A program made the translations under genes and the position numbers. From Chamaecyparis obtusa (Eukaryota > Streptophyta > Pinopsida > Cupressales > Cupressaceae), in assembly GCA_027943335.1 (NCBI GenBank), contig BSBK01000872.1:487001-551000 (forward strand): a DNA stretch of 64,000 nt, written 5' to 3'. The notes beneath the pieces are model-generated. The model worked only from the letters and a program-made list of their open reading frames with translations, had not been told where the DNA came from and ran no database searches. Shown one piece after another: positions 45,514 to 57,900 of this stretch (positions within the stretch are counted from its first letter, which is position 1; the number at the start of each line of letters is the position of its first letter).

Positions 45514-46803
45514 TTAAAGAATAATCATACCATGTATACTAGTACTTTCCACTAAACATGATTTCAAGTTTCTCCATCTATAGTTCAAGGGTAACAAAGC
45601 TTAAGGGGAGGATGGCTAGTGATACTTTAAACTCAATGGTGAAGTTATTCAATGTGCAATAAAACCTAATCTTCAATTGACTTATACTAAATAAAGATAA
45701 ATAAAGGAAAAGTGTTAATAGACATCCAAAATATCATACTTGCATATTAAGCTGTCAAAATGTAATGAAGAAGCACTCACTATCTACAAAAAATCTTGAT
45801 CTTAAAATTAGTATATGGTAAATTAATATTTCTAAAATGATGTGTTAACAAACATGTAGAAATAATATATATTAAGGTATCAAAATGTCAAAAATACCAG
45901 TACACCACAAAGAAAGCTTAAATTATAAGAGCAAGAGTAAGTCTAAAAAACTCAATCACCTTAGAAACAAAATTAAACACTATCATCAATTGTACGGTGA
46001 AAAGATTAGAATATAAAAGCAATTAGGACTTGATTTCACTTTTTATAAGAAAAAAAATATTTCATTCAAGCAAAATACAAATAAACAGCTTTACTTATAT
46101 TAGATCAGACTACAAATTAATAAACCCAGACACCAAAAAAAAGAGAATTCCAAAGATTGAATATTATTTTAACGTTTAGTTAGCAAGAAACAACATCACC
46201 AAATGCACATGAAAAGATCAGACTATAAAAGCAATTGGAATAGAAACTCAAAGTTATATGAATGTAATTAATACATAAAAGAAAAATCCACTAAAATATT
46301 TAAAATAATATTATAGAAACACTAAAAATGCTAAGCCACACATGCACTGTACTTGAATGTGACTATTCCGTATGTTCCAGACCAATGATTTTGATTTATC
46401 AAGATATTACCAACACATAAAATCAAAACCATAGAAAGGTTGTTTGAGCTCTTTTATAACAATCTCCATCAAATGTAGCCAATACTCTTCATGATGGATA
46501 TGATAATTTCACTACACTTGAGTAATAGCCAAACACAGAAGTGCAAATCTGTTTGCCAATTTTTTATAAAAATTCTCTCAATGGATTTCCAAACTAGAAT
46601 AAGTAATTCAACACAATTAGGATCCATAGAAAGGCATTAAACACTTGTAGAAAAACAATTATCACCCATTACACTTTTTGTGTCATATTACACTTCTGTT
46701 TATATTGTATAAGAACTCAATAATATACCGCACAACTTACAAAACTTCCAAAAAAAAAAAAAAAATAGCCATATTTTGTTGGATCTAAATTATTCTAAGC
46801 GAG
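45514..46803. other. AT-rich, no recognisable gene
   Basis: No exon, tandem array or transposon end recognised. An A17 run lies at about 46749. It could be intron of the RAPTOR gene, if that gene continues downstream on the minus strand. Confidence 0.35.
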
Positions 46804-47047
46804 TTTCAAATGAAATCTAAATAACAAATAAGCAATGATATGTTCTACATCCCGAGTTAAATTAAGGTGCAAATACCTAACTATTTTTAATGCCACTATG
46901 TAGCCAATATAAATCCATTAACACAAGCAAATACTAAGAGAATTATTGAATGTTTCCAACTAAAAAAACTATAATTTTCTAGAACTCATTGTTTTCCATC
47001 TAAGTGAGTTTCAAATGAAATTCAAATAACAAATAAGCAATGATATG
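46804..47047. repeat. Tandem duplication interrupted by a young LTR element
   Basis: GTTTCAAATGAAATC at 46804 begins a unit of about 205 bp that restarts at 47009. The second unit is split at ATATG (47043-47047) by the element 47048-50434 and continues at 50435 (TTCTACATCCC, CCAATATAAATCCATTAACA, TTGAATGTTTCCAACT) to about 50620. Confidence 0.8.
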
Positions 47048-47547
47048 TGTTGGTGTAATTAAGTATTTACTAATTACACTTTACGTAAGTTTACTTAGGA
47101 TAATGCATTTGCATAGTTAGTTGTCTTTGAGACACCTAGGAGTTTGCATTTCATTTTAGCACATGGTTAGGAGAATCTCCACTTTAGGTGGTCATAGTTG
47201 TCTTCTCATTCCTCTTTGTGTGTGAAGATCCACCTTTAGTGCACTTATCACATTATCATCCTCTCATGTTGCACATACTTTCATGTACAATGGAGGATGA
47301 TCCACCTTTGGTGGACATGTGATTCCACCATGTCTAGTTGTGATCTTATCACTTGCATATCTTCTAGATATCATGCATTGCCTATATATTGAGGCATTTC
47401 TACATTGTATGTAATCAATCTATTATCCATCATTTGATCATTATTGAATTCTTCATTTGATCATATTATCTTGTCTCTCTTGTTTTGTGCTATCTCTTGA
47501 GCTTCTAGATCTTGGCTTGTATTCTTTGCCTTAAGCAAATTCTTACA
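47048..47547 (+). repeat. Young element 5' LTR
   Basis: Starts TGTTGGTGTAATTAAG and ends AAATTCTTACA. TATA box at 47383-47390. Confidence 0.93.
47383..47390 (+). promoter_or_regulatory. TATA box candidate, young element
   Basis: TATATATT before GAGGCATTTCTACATT. The same site is at 50270-50277 in the 3' LTR. Confidence 0.5.
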
Positions 47548-47560
47548 TGGTATCAGAGCC
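47548..47560 (+). other. Primer binding site, young element
   Basis: TGGTATCAGAGCC immediately after the LTR, an exact match to the usual plant initiator tRNA-Met complement. Confidence 0.92.
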
Positions 47561-48344
47561 AAAGGAGTCTTCATTGTATAGCCTATTTTGAGATAATTTT
47601 GTTGCAGGTCAAAATTGGAGCTTGCTGGTGCAAATCAGAGGTTGGCATCACATTGAGGAGGTCCAAATACCCCTAAATCGAATTTTGTTTCATCCAAATC
47701 AAATATCTGAAGCAAAATCTAGAGCCATTTGAATTTTCAAGGTTTGGCGGCGGCGATTCAGAAAAAATAATTTTAGAGGTGATTTTCAAACAGCGATATC
47801 TCAGCCATCCAGACTCCTTTTTCAAAGCAATTTTTTTTGTTTTGGGGTAGAATTTCACGATCTACACAATGGTGCAAGTGATTTCTGATCTCTATTTCTA
47901 AAATTTTTTGAAAATTGCAAATCCTAATTTTTACAACTTTAGAGGCTTTGTTTGGGCTCATATGGACACATTTTTAGGTGCTATTTTTTTTTAAAGTTCA
48001 TGATTTTTTGTCTACTTTCCAGATCTGGTATCAGTTTGAAAAAATTATGAGTAGACATAGTACTTTCAGAATTTGATTTATTTTGGCCTATTTTTGGCAC
48101 TTGTAATTTTTTAGATCCTTGAGAGATCTCGTGTCTTATTTTCTTGAGTCTGCTATAGCTTCATATTTTTTGTTGTAATCATTAAAATTAGAAGTCCACT
48201 TTGGTTCATTTTGGAAAGTGGCAATTGTACATGAACTATATATAAAGTGCCCAAATCATCTATTTTGGGGGGGTTCTTTGGCTCATTGCATTTTGGGGGG
48301 TACATTAATTTTTTGGTCTCATTGTTTCATGTGAGAAGTACATC

Positions 48345-49730
48345 ATGGATGGTTTAATTAAGTTGACAAGATGGAACTATAAGCAATGGAGGGAATTGGT
48401 TCTTGCTCATCTTAGTGAGCATAACCTATTACCCTATTTGTATGAGTATAGACCTAAAAGTCCTTCTTTCAATCTTGACTCTTACTTAGAAGTTATGAAG
48501 ATTATCTATTTGAATATGGATATGGATGTTATGGAGTCCCTTGATGACTAAGAAGATGAAACAATGAATAATCTTTGGACTATTATTTGGGAATTGTATG
48601 GAGATCCACATATTCCTCCACTTCCAAAACATCCAGAACCTCCAGTTGCAGTTCCTTCTCCTCCTTCTGAGATCACATCTCTTGATGTTGCATGTCTTCC
48701 TATAGCCATTGACTCTTGTGATTCAGTACAGTGAGATATTCCTTTTCTTCTAGACTTTGTTCCTTGGGATGACTACTTGACAGACATTGGAGGTTTGTTT
48801 GTGGAGTCCTACATTTCAGATTTGGGAGACATCATTGATGACATTCATCTTCTCTTTGTTGAGGATGATCCTTCTTTAGGTGTTTTGAGGGAGCATGTTG
48901 ACCCTCAGCTTCATTCTCCACTTGATCCTTCTTTTGAGATTGACATGATTGTGGATCCTTTGATACAAAATTTGGAGGAGGTCTCTTTAACTTCAGAGAA
49001 GACATTTGAGTCTTTGGAGATTGGTTTTCATGAGTCTCAAACTTCACTTGAGATGTCACATTGCATGGTTCAGGTTGACCATACTCATGTGTTGGAGATT
49101 CCTATTCAGTTTCCTAAGACATCATACATTTTCAGGACTCTTCCTATAGATTGGGAAGGACTCATTGATACACCTATGGACTTGTCTCTTCCTAAGGGGA
49201 GGAACATTATTCAGTTTTCTTGGTGCGGTTTTTACATTGATCCAGGTGCATCTATCATGGGTGTACATTCTACATTGAGGGGGGGATTTCTTGCTTCTCT
49301 TCCTACTTCATTTGAGGAGGCATCTTTATCTTTGGAGTTTGATCCAAATTCTTACATGGATCAATTATCATTGGTTCCTTGTATGTCACCTTCTTCTATT
49401 GAGCTTATTCCTAATTGGTTCATAGCATCTTCATCAACCAAGGACATGGCGACACTTGGGCATACTTCAGAGACATCATACTTCATTTGGATTCCCCTTC
49501 CTACTTCCTATCCACAATGGGAAGCCTTCTTACATCTATACTTGGTGTATCTTCTTCCTAAGAGGAGAAATGTTGTTTGTAGGCATTGGACTATTTTTTG
49601 TCTTCAAGCACTTACCATCCTTGGAGGAGATTACTCATTATGGGGGGGATATCATGTCTCCTTATTTTATTCCTTTGGGGGGATTCTTTATTGTATATGC
49701 ATGATGTATGTCATAATAGGGGGGTCTTGA
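48345..49730 (+). pseudogene. Internal ORF of the young LTR element, gag-like start
   Basis: One frame of 462 codons contains two stops (TAA 48549-48551, TGA 48732-48734). The beginning, MDGLIKLTRWNYKQWRELVL, resembles the copia gag N-terminus. A Pro-rich stretch (PPLPKHPEPPVAVPSPPSE) follows, then a 317-codon open part (48777-49730), acidic at first (DLGDIIDDIHLLFVEDDPS), Ser/Leu-rich in the middle and hydrophobic at the end. I recognise no enzymatic domain. Because the LTRs are almost identical, the stops probably existed in the parent copy and did not prevent mobilisation. Confidence 0.6.
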
Positions 49731-49934
49731 TTACTCCATCCATGCATGAATCTTGTATTCATCTCTCTTTTTGGGGGAGGGTTTTTCCCATGAGGTTTTC
49801 CCTCTTTCTCCGCTTTATGAGAGATTGCCTTATTCTTGCATATTGTACATGGGTACCTAACATCACCTAGTAGCTGGGACCCATCTTGCATTGTGAGCTT
49901 AAGTGCATTCCCCTAAGTTGTACTTAAGGGGGGG

Positions 49935-50434
49935 TGTTGGTGTAATTAAGTATTTACTAATTACACTTTCCTTAAGTTTACTTAGGATAATGCATTTGCA
50001 TAGTTAGTTGTCTTTGAGACACCTAGGAGTTTGCATTTCATTTTAGCACATGGTTAGGAGAATCTCCACTTTAGGTGGTCATAGTTGTCTTCTCATACCT
50101 CTTTGTGTGTGAAGATCCACCTTTAGTGCACTTATCACATTATCATCCTCTCATGTTGCACATACTTTCATGTACAATGGAGGATGATCCACCTTTGGTG
50201 GACATGTGATTCCACCATGTCTAGTTGTGATCTTATCACTTGCATATCTTCTAGATATCATGCATTACCTATATATTGAGGCATTTCTACATTGTATGTA
50301 ATCAATCTATTATCCATCATTTGATCATTATTGAATTCTTCATTTGATCATATTATCTTGTCTCTCTTGTTTTGTGCTATCTCTTGAGCTTCTAGATCTT
50401 GGCTTGTATTCTTTGCCTTAAGCAAATTCTTACA
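49935..50434 (+). repeat. Young element 3' LTR
   Basis: Identical to the 5' LTR except for about four substitutions (two in the ACTTTMCKTAAG region, one near CTCATWCCTC, one near GCATTRCCTA). Ends TTCTTACA, followed by ATATG. Confidence 0.93.
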
Positions 50435-50982
50435 ATATGTTCTACATCCCAAGTTAACTTAAGGTGAAAATACCTAACTACAATCAATGCCACTCTGTTG
50501 CCAATATAAATCCATTAACACAAGCTTATACTATGCAAATTATTGAATGTTTCCAACTTAAAAAGGTTATAATTTGCCAGAACTTATTGTTTTCTATAAG
50601 AAAAAAAATCTATCTTTTAAACAAACTTTAGATGTGATAGAAAAAACTTTCATTCTACATTCTAGGATAATTTTAGGTACAAAATTACTTAACTACAATT
50701 AATGGGATATGCATTGATCCTTTAGATATATTTTCCAATGAACCAAAAAATCTCAAAATAATAAAATAATCACAAAACTAAGTATCAAAGAACTAATATT
50801 TTCCTAATTTTATTTGGATCAGTGAATATATTATGTTAATATAGTAGCAACTAGGACGAGATCAGTTATTAGCATACAATCAAAAGATGGTATTTTGATC
50901 CATTACTTTTTCCTCTTTTCATCTCAATAAAATGGATGTTTTAAATTGCACAAGAATCAAAGAAAAATGAAGGCATTCTAAC

Positions 50983-51058
50983 CTTTGCAGGATCCAAGCC
51001 TGGTTGAAAGTCAATTCCTACAACTCTTTGAGGATGAGGCTGTATTGCACAAACTAGC
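50983..51058 (-). CDS. RAPTOR: RAPTOR WD40 exon (downstream of the pair)
   Basis: This 76-bp exon runs between an acceptor TTACAG and a donor GTTAG. Joined in phase to the exon at 51314-51399, it reads LVCAIQPHPQRVVGIDFQ and PGLDPAK, which corresponds to the conserved stretch in plant RAPTOR before the SASQAGDIQFLD repeat. RAPTOR is the WD40/HEAT scaffold of TOR complex 1 that presents substrates to the TOR kinase. The exon ends on a codon boundary. The next exon would lie at lower coordinates; none was found in the window, so the intron would be very long (normal in conifers), or this is a gene fragment. No stops or splice damage are seen. Confidence 0.72.
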
Positions 51059-51313
51059 CTGTAATATAACTAGAAAAAAACTGTTGAAAAGGAGAATAAC
51101 AGTTGAATTTTTTTCTACATATGTTCATAGTTTTCAAAAAACATAAAAAATCTCAAAATTGTGGGATTATCCAATTTATTTGAAAGAAATAATTTATTCT
51201 TTGTAGATCTTTAAATAAGGGAAGGCAATTCAAACATTATCACCAACATGGCTCCCTTAAAATTTTGCATTAAGGAACTTCATTTATTAGTTCATTAAAT
51301 TGTCTGTGCTTAC

Positions 51314-51399
51314 ATTTCCCTTGTTCGTATATCATAGAGTTTGATAGATCCATCACCAGTTCCTGTTGTTAGCTTCCCACTATGAACCTGCGATGCAGA
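51314..51399 (-). CDS. RAPTOR: RAPTOR WD40 exon (upstream of the pair)
   Basis: This 86-bp exon starts after TTTTGCAG and ends before GTAAGC. It reads SASQVHSGKLTTGTGDGSIK, then LYDIRTRE, and leaves two bases that join with the first base of the next exon to make Met. The pattern (ASQVH-G, G-DGS-KLYDIR) is the RAPTOR C-terminal WD40 domain. It shares the minus strand and compatible phase with 50983-51058 across a 255-bp intron. Other exons were not found upstream to 64000. Assignment is from family memory, not from a search. Confidence 0.72.
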
Positions 51400-53415
51400 C
51401 TGCAAAACACATGGATATCTAGCAAAGGTTACAAATTGTAAAATTTATTTGGGTAAGATTGACCATCACAAGAAAATTTACAAACATGAAACACTATTAA
51501 TGAAATGCAAATGTAAATCATTTTTAATAGCAATAACATCTCAAAATCCAATTGAACCTGCAAACAAAATGTTATAGTAGAAACTACTTCAGCTCTTTAT
51601 TCTTAACAAACAGAGTGTCCTATTCAAAACACACCCAATGAAGTTATACTGACTACCCAATCCCATCAAACCAGTAAAGATCCATTCCATACAATAGTTT
51701 ACTATAGAGGACCTAAAACCTTTGAGATATTCTACTCAGAAAAAAGAGTCAATCCTTAATCTCCTGCATACAACCTTATTCATTTATACACGTAAAACCA
51801 AGAATGGTGCTTCTAGATCATAAGAAATGAGAAGACTTCCTTCACCTAGAACAATAACTCTATTTATTGTAGTCTTGGACCACCAATGAGAATATATTGC
51901 GACAGTTGTTGCACAAACAACCCAGGTTGAACCTCAAATGGCAGGCACAAAATATTTAACCCTAAGACTTTCTAAAAACTTGACCAGGCTTGCTAACCAA
52001 TGGTTGCAACATTTCAATCAAGATGGGCTAGGAATAGTTTCCTGTTGACTTTGATTTATAGATATGCCTCAATCATGGGATTCAAGCTAAAGACAAATGA
52101 TATTTCATCAGAATGCACCAATTTCAATCAGAAAATAGTATAAGATATATAAAATCAATATCCACATACAAAGCTAGGAATTGCACTCAACTTCATGGAA
52201 AACATTGTAGAGGTCATTACACTACTAGGGTGATGTAATGTCCTCAACCCAAAATATAATATTACTCTCTAATCTAGAAAATCAATTCACAAATATTACA
52301 CAAAACTTTATCGAAAAAACCCAAACTAGTTAGCTAACCTTGCATAGAAAGGGCCAAATTAAAATAGAACTTTATAGAACATCACTTAATAGGATTTTAA
52401 TCATGTTTGAAACTAATATATTACAACAAAAATAATAATATATTTAAACTCTAGTTCATAAGAAAATCCCACAAAAACCATAATAGCCAAATACCACCAA
52501 TGTCACTGTAACACTACAAACTGATATTGTTTGATTTTTGAATGGAAAATAATAGACTATGATCTGATACAATATTAATAATAGAAAAAAACCTTCTAAA
52601 GGCATATACAATTACTGCAACAATATTAATGAAGCCCTGAACACACATGGTAGAAAATTGTTGAGATTACTAAAATCTTGAAGCTCAAATGCAACCTCTA
52701 GATAAAATTGCTCTATGTAAACAATGGGGTTTTGTCCACTATCCATCTCAAACTCTATTCTCTATTGTAGATCATGAATGAATCGACTTATTTCTAGAAA
52801 ATCCAAAACATAGATATCTAGAAGTCATCCATGAAATCCTTGTAATTACCAACTCAATGCCCTTGGTATTTTGTCTTTTTTGTGTAATAAATCTAGACTA
52901 TAATACTGTTGTTGCAGAGGTTTCTTTGCCAATTGTCACAACAAAGACTCTTAATTTTTTATGTCGATCCACAACTAAGGAACATAGATCCAAAACTTGT
53001 GATATTTTTTCACTATTTCTCTTGCATTACCAGCTATGTTGTCCAAATATCAGAGGATATGATGCCCATGATGCCCAATGATCTTGCCTCATAGCCACAA
53101 ACCATGATGGTAAATCACCTCAGCACATAAAGTGCAAAACATAGATCAAGGCATATGAACAAACTCATGAGTGTACACACAAATCAATAGCTCCACTTAG
53201 TCAATTGCCAACAATGCACTATGTATTCGATGAAAAACATCTAACCTTCACTAAATAGAAGGTGTTTGAACCTCCAAAAGATAGGTGGCTCACAAAAATG
53301 AACCAATGTGGTTAATGTGACTCATCCAGTCAATATGAAATATTGTAGCTCTTGTAGTGAGTGTATTAGGCAAGAGATGGAGCATCTCTTCATGTGGGTC
53401 TATCCCGTTGTGAAT
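51400..53415. other. AT-rich, intron-like; no further exon recognised
   Basis: No convincing exon or repeat. Short ORFs at 52857-53094 show no family motifs. May be RAPTOR intron. Confidence 0.35.
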
Positions 53416-54321
53416 TCAAATACCACAGATAGAATCACCTTTAGAATGACCTTTTACTCCTGCAGTTCCACCTACTATTGAAGGCACCAAAGCTATAGAG
53501 ATAGTTGAGCTACTGGAAAGAAAAGTCAAAACTTGTGTAGAGGGAACCTCTGATGTACTTAAGGTGTTCAGGGAAGTACTAGAAACATTGGTGATAATTC
53601 CAAAAGAAACTTGAGAGGCATTAGGGATAATACTAGAGCTTCCATAATAAGCACTCCCATCAACAATTTCATAGTATGAAGAATATTTAGGGTTATTCAG
53701 CTCTACACTTTCAGAAATAGTAATGGTACAAGACTCATAATATATGGCACTTTCTATAGGATTAGTCAAGCTTGAATTATCAACATAATAATTTGTAGTG
53801 TGTTTGTAATAAGGTAGCTATGTTCCATCAGTTTGGATATCAAAAAAACAATAATAATTGGGGTTGTCAAGTGCATTATTTGTAGATGGGTAGTAGTTAT
53901 AATTGGCTAGGGGAACATAAGCTGAAGTATATTGTTTTGTGTATGGAATTACAGGGCATAATGGTTCTTTGTAGCCATTGGAAAGCACAAGTCATGGTGA
54001 AGTAGATGGAGGTGGGTCATCGGGTGGTGGTGGTGGAGGTGGTGCCCATTCTTCCTCTGGAGGTTGATGGGGTGCTTCCCATTCATTATCACTAAGTACT
54101 GGGAATAAGGATCCTAAACTAGTTGATACAAGAGGAGTAGCTGATGGCAATGATGGGTTAAGAGGAACTGTTTCCATAGCCTGACTCAAATTCAACATCT
54201 CATCATTCTTATAATGTATGTAATAGTTTCTAACTATTTTTTCATTTCTTGAACTGACCAACCAACTCATAGAACCCTTTGGTGCAACATTTGAAAAAAT
54301 TACAATTTTGCAAAGTTGCAC
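53416..54321 (-). pseudogene. WW-domain/FNBP4-like proline-rich protein, single broken exon
   Basis: The minus strand reads LNLSQAMETVPL near 54180, then EEEWAPPPPPPPDDPPP, a stop at 53992-53994, and PVIPYTKQYTSAYVP, YNYYPSTNNALDNPNYY. After a second stop come NPIESAIYYES and Ser/Thr-rich sequence ending GTAGVKGHSKG near 53450, at an AAAG/GTGATT donor-like site. The order SEAMETVPL-like motif, WxPPPPP, Tyr-rich segments and NPVEPAxYY-like motif is that of plant formin-binding-protein-4-like WW proteins. The WW domain, upstream, and the basic C-terminus are absent. The two stops indicate a pseudogene or relic exon. The family call is from memory and is moderate. Confidence 0.55.
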
Positions 54322-54904
54322 TTTTACAACTTTTGACCAGTTAGACCAAATAGGGACCTATACTAGAACATTGAGGACACTTTCACATTTTTGGCTTTCA
54401 TAGCTTTACAATTTGATCCAAAAGGACTCAAAAGACATATGAGTGATTAAATAGAATTTAATTGAAAACAAATTTATCATCTTGTGACCTTGAACCTCTT
54501 GTTCTATTTATGTGCTTAGGTGCTCCTGCACCAAGTCTTTAGGCAAGTGTTGTTACAAAACTATGAGAATGTTGGCTAGTTACCAAGTGGATGGGTGTAA
54601 ATCCTAGGCCTTTGCATTAGCTCACTATAAGAGCCAATTGATAGAATCATCTATTATATGTTTTTGTTTCCAATTTTAATCTAGTAGTAATGAAAAAGTA
54701 ATCTAATGATTACTATAGCTATTCATCAATACAAAGTAGCAAGTGACAAGTCTGTGAGGTCCATGTTAGAAAAATATGTCATTTATTGTACAATTCAGTA
54801 GTTGTAAGATATAAATATCTAGAATTTTCAACTTGGAAGATAATAAATTTTGTTTTAAGAGAGAATATTAAACTAGATGACATTCTAAAATAACCATGCT
54901 TCTA
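54322..54904. other. Spacer with dispersed palindromic repeat
   Basis: Includes GTTGCACTTTTACAACTTTT and a GTAATTTTTTC context at 54290-54345 resembling 2925-2995. No gene recognised. Confidence 0.4.
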
Positions 54905-57900
54905 CCCTATTAGTGATTTTTCTTGCTAAATCTTGTTACAAGCCTTAAATGCTTCAATTGAACTTTGTGATTCCTAAACTCATGACTCAAGCAAGAAAAG
55001 ACTAATTGACAAGGAGAAACTCCTTGTACACTTTGAGCTCCACAGACCCAGGTGAGTGTACCTAAAACATACTAAATCTAAATACACAACACTCTCTCAC
55101 TAAAAACCTTTATGTAGACATGAAAATCAGTGGATAATCATTAGAGACCCAACACAATGCTTTGGGGCCTGCCCTACATAGTGAAAATGGGCCATCACTT
55201 GAAGGGGTTGGCACATTGAAAATGGGAGTCTCACGTGTTGAGAAAAGGTTGGCCCATGCAAATAGAACAAGGGGGAGCCTGCACTCCAGTTATGAATGGG
55301 GTTTCATGAAATTAACAAGATGCCAATTAAAGTAAAGCCTCATGTAGGAGACCAAGATTTGAAGAGTAGGGGCCTCACATAAGAAATAAATTAGGCCAAT
55401 GCAACATGGTAGGAACCCATGCAATGAATGGATATGTGCCTTGCATGAGCTAGAAAAGGGCTGCCTACCCAAAGAAAGGTGAATGTTCACACAATGTAAT
55501 GGGAAACTATGTAAGTAATGTGCAGGTATGAAATGTGGCTTGTGTAAAAAACAAAAGGGAATTTAATGAAATGAAGAGGTATATGTGCCAGGCATGGTGT
55601 GAATGCTATGTAGTTCTAGCACCATGAAGAGGTGGGCTTACACAATACAAAGAGATAGCAGTGCCTAACACAAATAGTGGAGGGGAGGCTCTACTATTTA
55701 AAAGAGGGCTATGTGTATGCTTTGAGGAGTTGTGTGCATGGGAGAAGGCATGTGCTTGTTGAAAGAAAAAGGACATGTTATATGCATAAAACATGGGTTG
55801 CGTGAGACCATTGGGGATAATGTGAATGCAACTAGTCTATAAGAGGGAGAATGCCCAGGGCAATGCAATGGAAGACCAACGCGATATAAATGGAGATTCA
55901 CGCAAGATGTCAATCATTTTGGCATGTTGCATGATATTTTAAAAAGGCTAAGGATGTGTAGGAGAATGCATTGGAGACATGGAGTTCCAGCAAGTATGAA
56001 GAAAATGAAAGGGCGAGTGTGGAGGTTCAGCATCATATGGAGAAGCTTGCGTGAATGCATGGTTGGGCACACTTTGGCTTCAAAACACATTCTCTAGATA
56101 TATCCCACATATATTTTTTTCAAGATTTTAGTAGTGTTTAAGTACAATAGCACTCAATATGAAGGTGAATAAGAGAAAAGTGAGAGGTTGTTTGTGTCCT
56201 CTACCCTATGGGCCCACCTAGCTATGCACACTAGTACAATATTTTGAATGGGCATTTAAAATAATCTAAACCATTTATCCCACATTCATGTCGAGGTGAG
56301 CAGTTTAAATGTTTATATGGAATTCTCCTCACAAGATGAAATAGATGAAGAGTTGGAGGCTCTGCTCATGCAACCTTTCATGATGGCACCTTGATTTCTT
56401 TGTCAACAAGCCCAAAGGTAAGAAATTTTGTAGAGAAATGATGGTGCACTGATTGGGCAAAGTTGACACATGGAAAGTGGTCACGTAATCATGGAATGGA
56501 ACTGGCAGTTAGGAGATGATCATGAGATTCAGCGGGCGGTTAGCTAACTACCAGTCGCTAGGTCGTTGGATGTTGACGGTCAAGGCAAATGATTCTGCGA
56601 TCAAGAGAACACAGTCATTTGGTCACTGGATCCCACACGGTTAGAGGCTAACATTCAAAGATTCGGAGGTAGCCTGTAGTCACTAGTTCTCCAGATCATT
56701 TGTAGTCAAGACAAGGCATTTGGAGATTGGGAGAATGGGCTTAATCGCTCATTCTCCAAATCTAACCTAGGGTCAAGGTCCCATTTCGAGACTTAGAGAA
56801 TGGCTTGTTTGCTAGATTGCAGAGCTTAACTATGGTTAGTTGGATAATTTAGAGATTTAGATATGCAAGCCATTCACTAGTTCTCCAAATGAGGGGTTAA
56901 AACCTGAGGTTTGTCTGAGCACCCAATCAAATGAGGACACTTGGCACTTCTTGGTGGCTTCTATGGCAAAAAATGCAAATTAATATAAAAATGATCAATT
57001 TAAAGTGCAAAAAGAATTTATAAAGATTGACATAGTCCAGACTATAGGAAATAATCCAAAAATTTAAATGACAGGTCTGCTCACAGAAAAATGTCCTGGA
57101 GATTCAATTTTTGTCCAAATATATAAGTTTTATATGTTTCTGGAAATGGGAAAAGACAATGAATCCAATGTCAATGATTATTTTCAGTTTGAGTGAAGTA
57201 GGAAAGAGTATTATGGGTTGAAATCCGAGGATCATGATCAGAATTAGTTTGTTTGAGAAATGATTGCAGAGAGTGGATCAGTTTGAGGAATTAGTTGCAA
57301 GTGTGGAAGAACTTGGTGATATTTTCATGCCAAGAATGGATAGCTTTTAGTTGGCTTTCAATTGACCACATTATGCTATATCTTGGTTTTTCTCTCATTT
57401 TGTAAAGGATGTTGAAATTTTATGTTGCTAGGATAGCTACCAAGCTTTGAGTCCTATTTTTTTGTGTTCATGGTCTTGGAATGTACATTTTCAGATGAAT
57501 TTTAATGAAAACAATGGAATCCTTGTTTAGTTCTTGTTTTGATGTCTTTGTATGCATTGTCTTAATTCTTGTATATTAACTTGTAAGGCATGTTAATATA
57601 CCAGTTATAAGGTATTTGTGGGTTTGAATTTAAGTTTCTTTCAAGGCAAGAGTAATTCTTGATTTAAGATTCTGGGAATTCTAGGTTAGCATATGAATTT
57701 GATGTCCAGGTATTGAAATGAGAAGAATGTTCTACAAGGCATTTCATTTAGGTTCTTGAGTTGGAGTTAGGGTTTTCTGGGATTGCACATTTGTAAGACT
57801 GTATTGCCCAATGGAAAAGGCACTAGTCTTGGCTTGAATGGTAGTTTTCTTCATCAAACATTAATTGAAATCATTTTACATTTCCAGTTCAAGAGCATAA

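Larger units (their letters stand above)
47048..50434 (+). mobile_element. Young non-autonomous LTR retrotransposon (LARD/copia-derived)
   Basis: Two 500-bp LTRs (47048-47547 and 49935-50434) differ at only four positions that I could find. The target duplication ATATG is exact (47043-47047, 50435-50439). A perfect initiator-tRNA-Met primer site follows the 5' LTR, and the purine tract AAGGGGGGG precedes the 3' LTR. The 2.39-kb interior holds only a gag-like N-terminus and a long frame of unknown function. There is no zinc knuckle, protease, integrase or reverse transcriptase, so it must have been mobilised by enzymes of another element. Confidence 0.92.

Noticed and set aside
48832..49059. 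Minus-strand ORF in the young LTR element
   Set aside because: Opposite a longer sense frame and without recognisable motifs.
55606..55913. Overlapping minus-strand ORFs within the inverted-arm element
   Set aside because: They fall in short imperfect repeats and show no family motifs.
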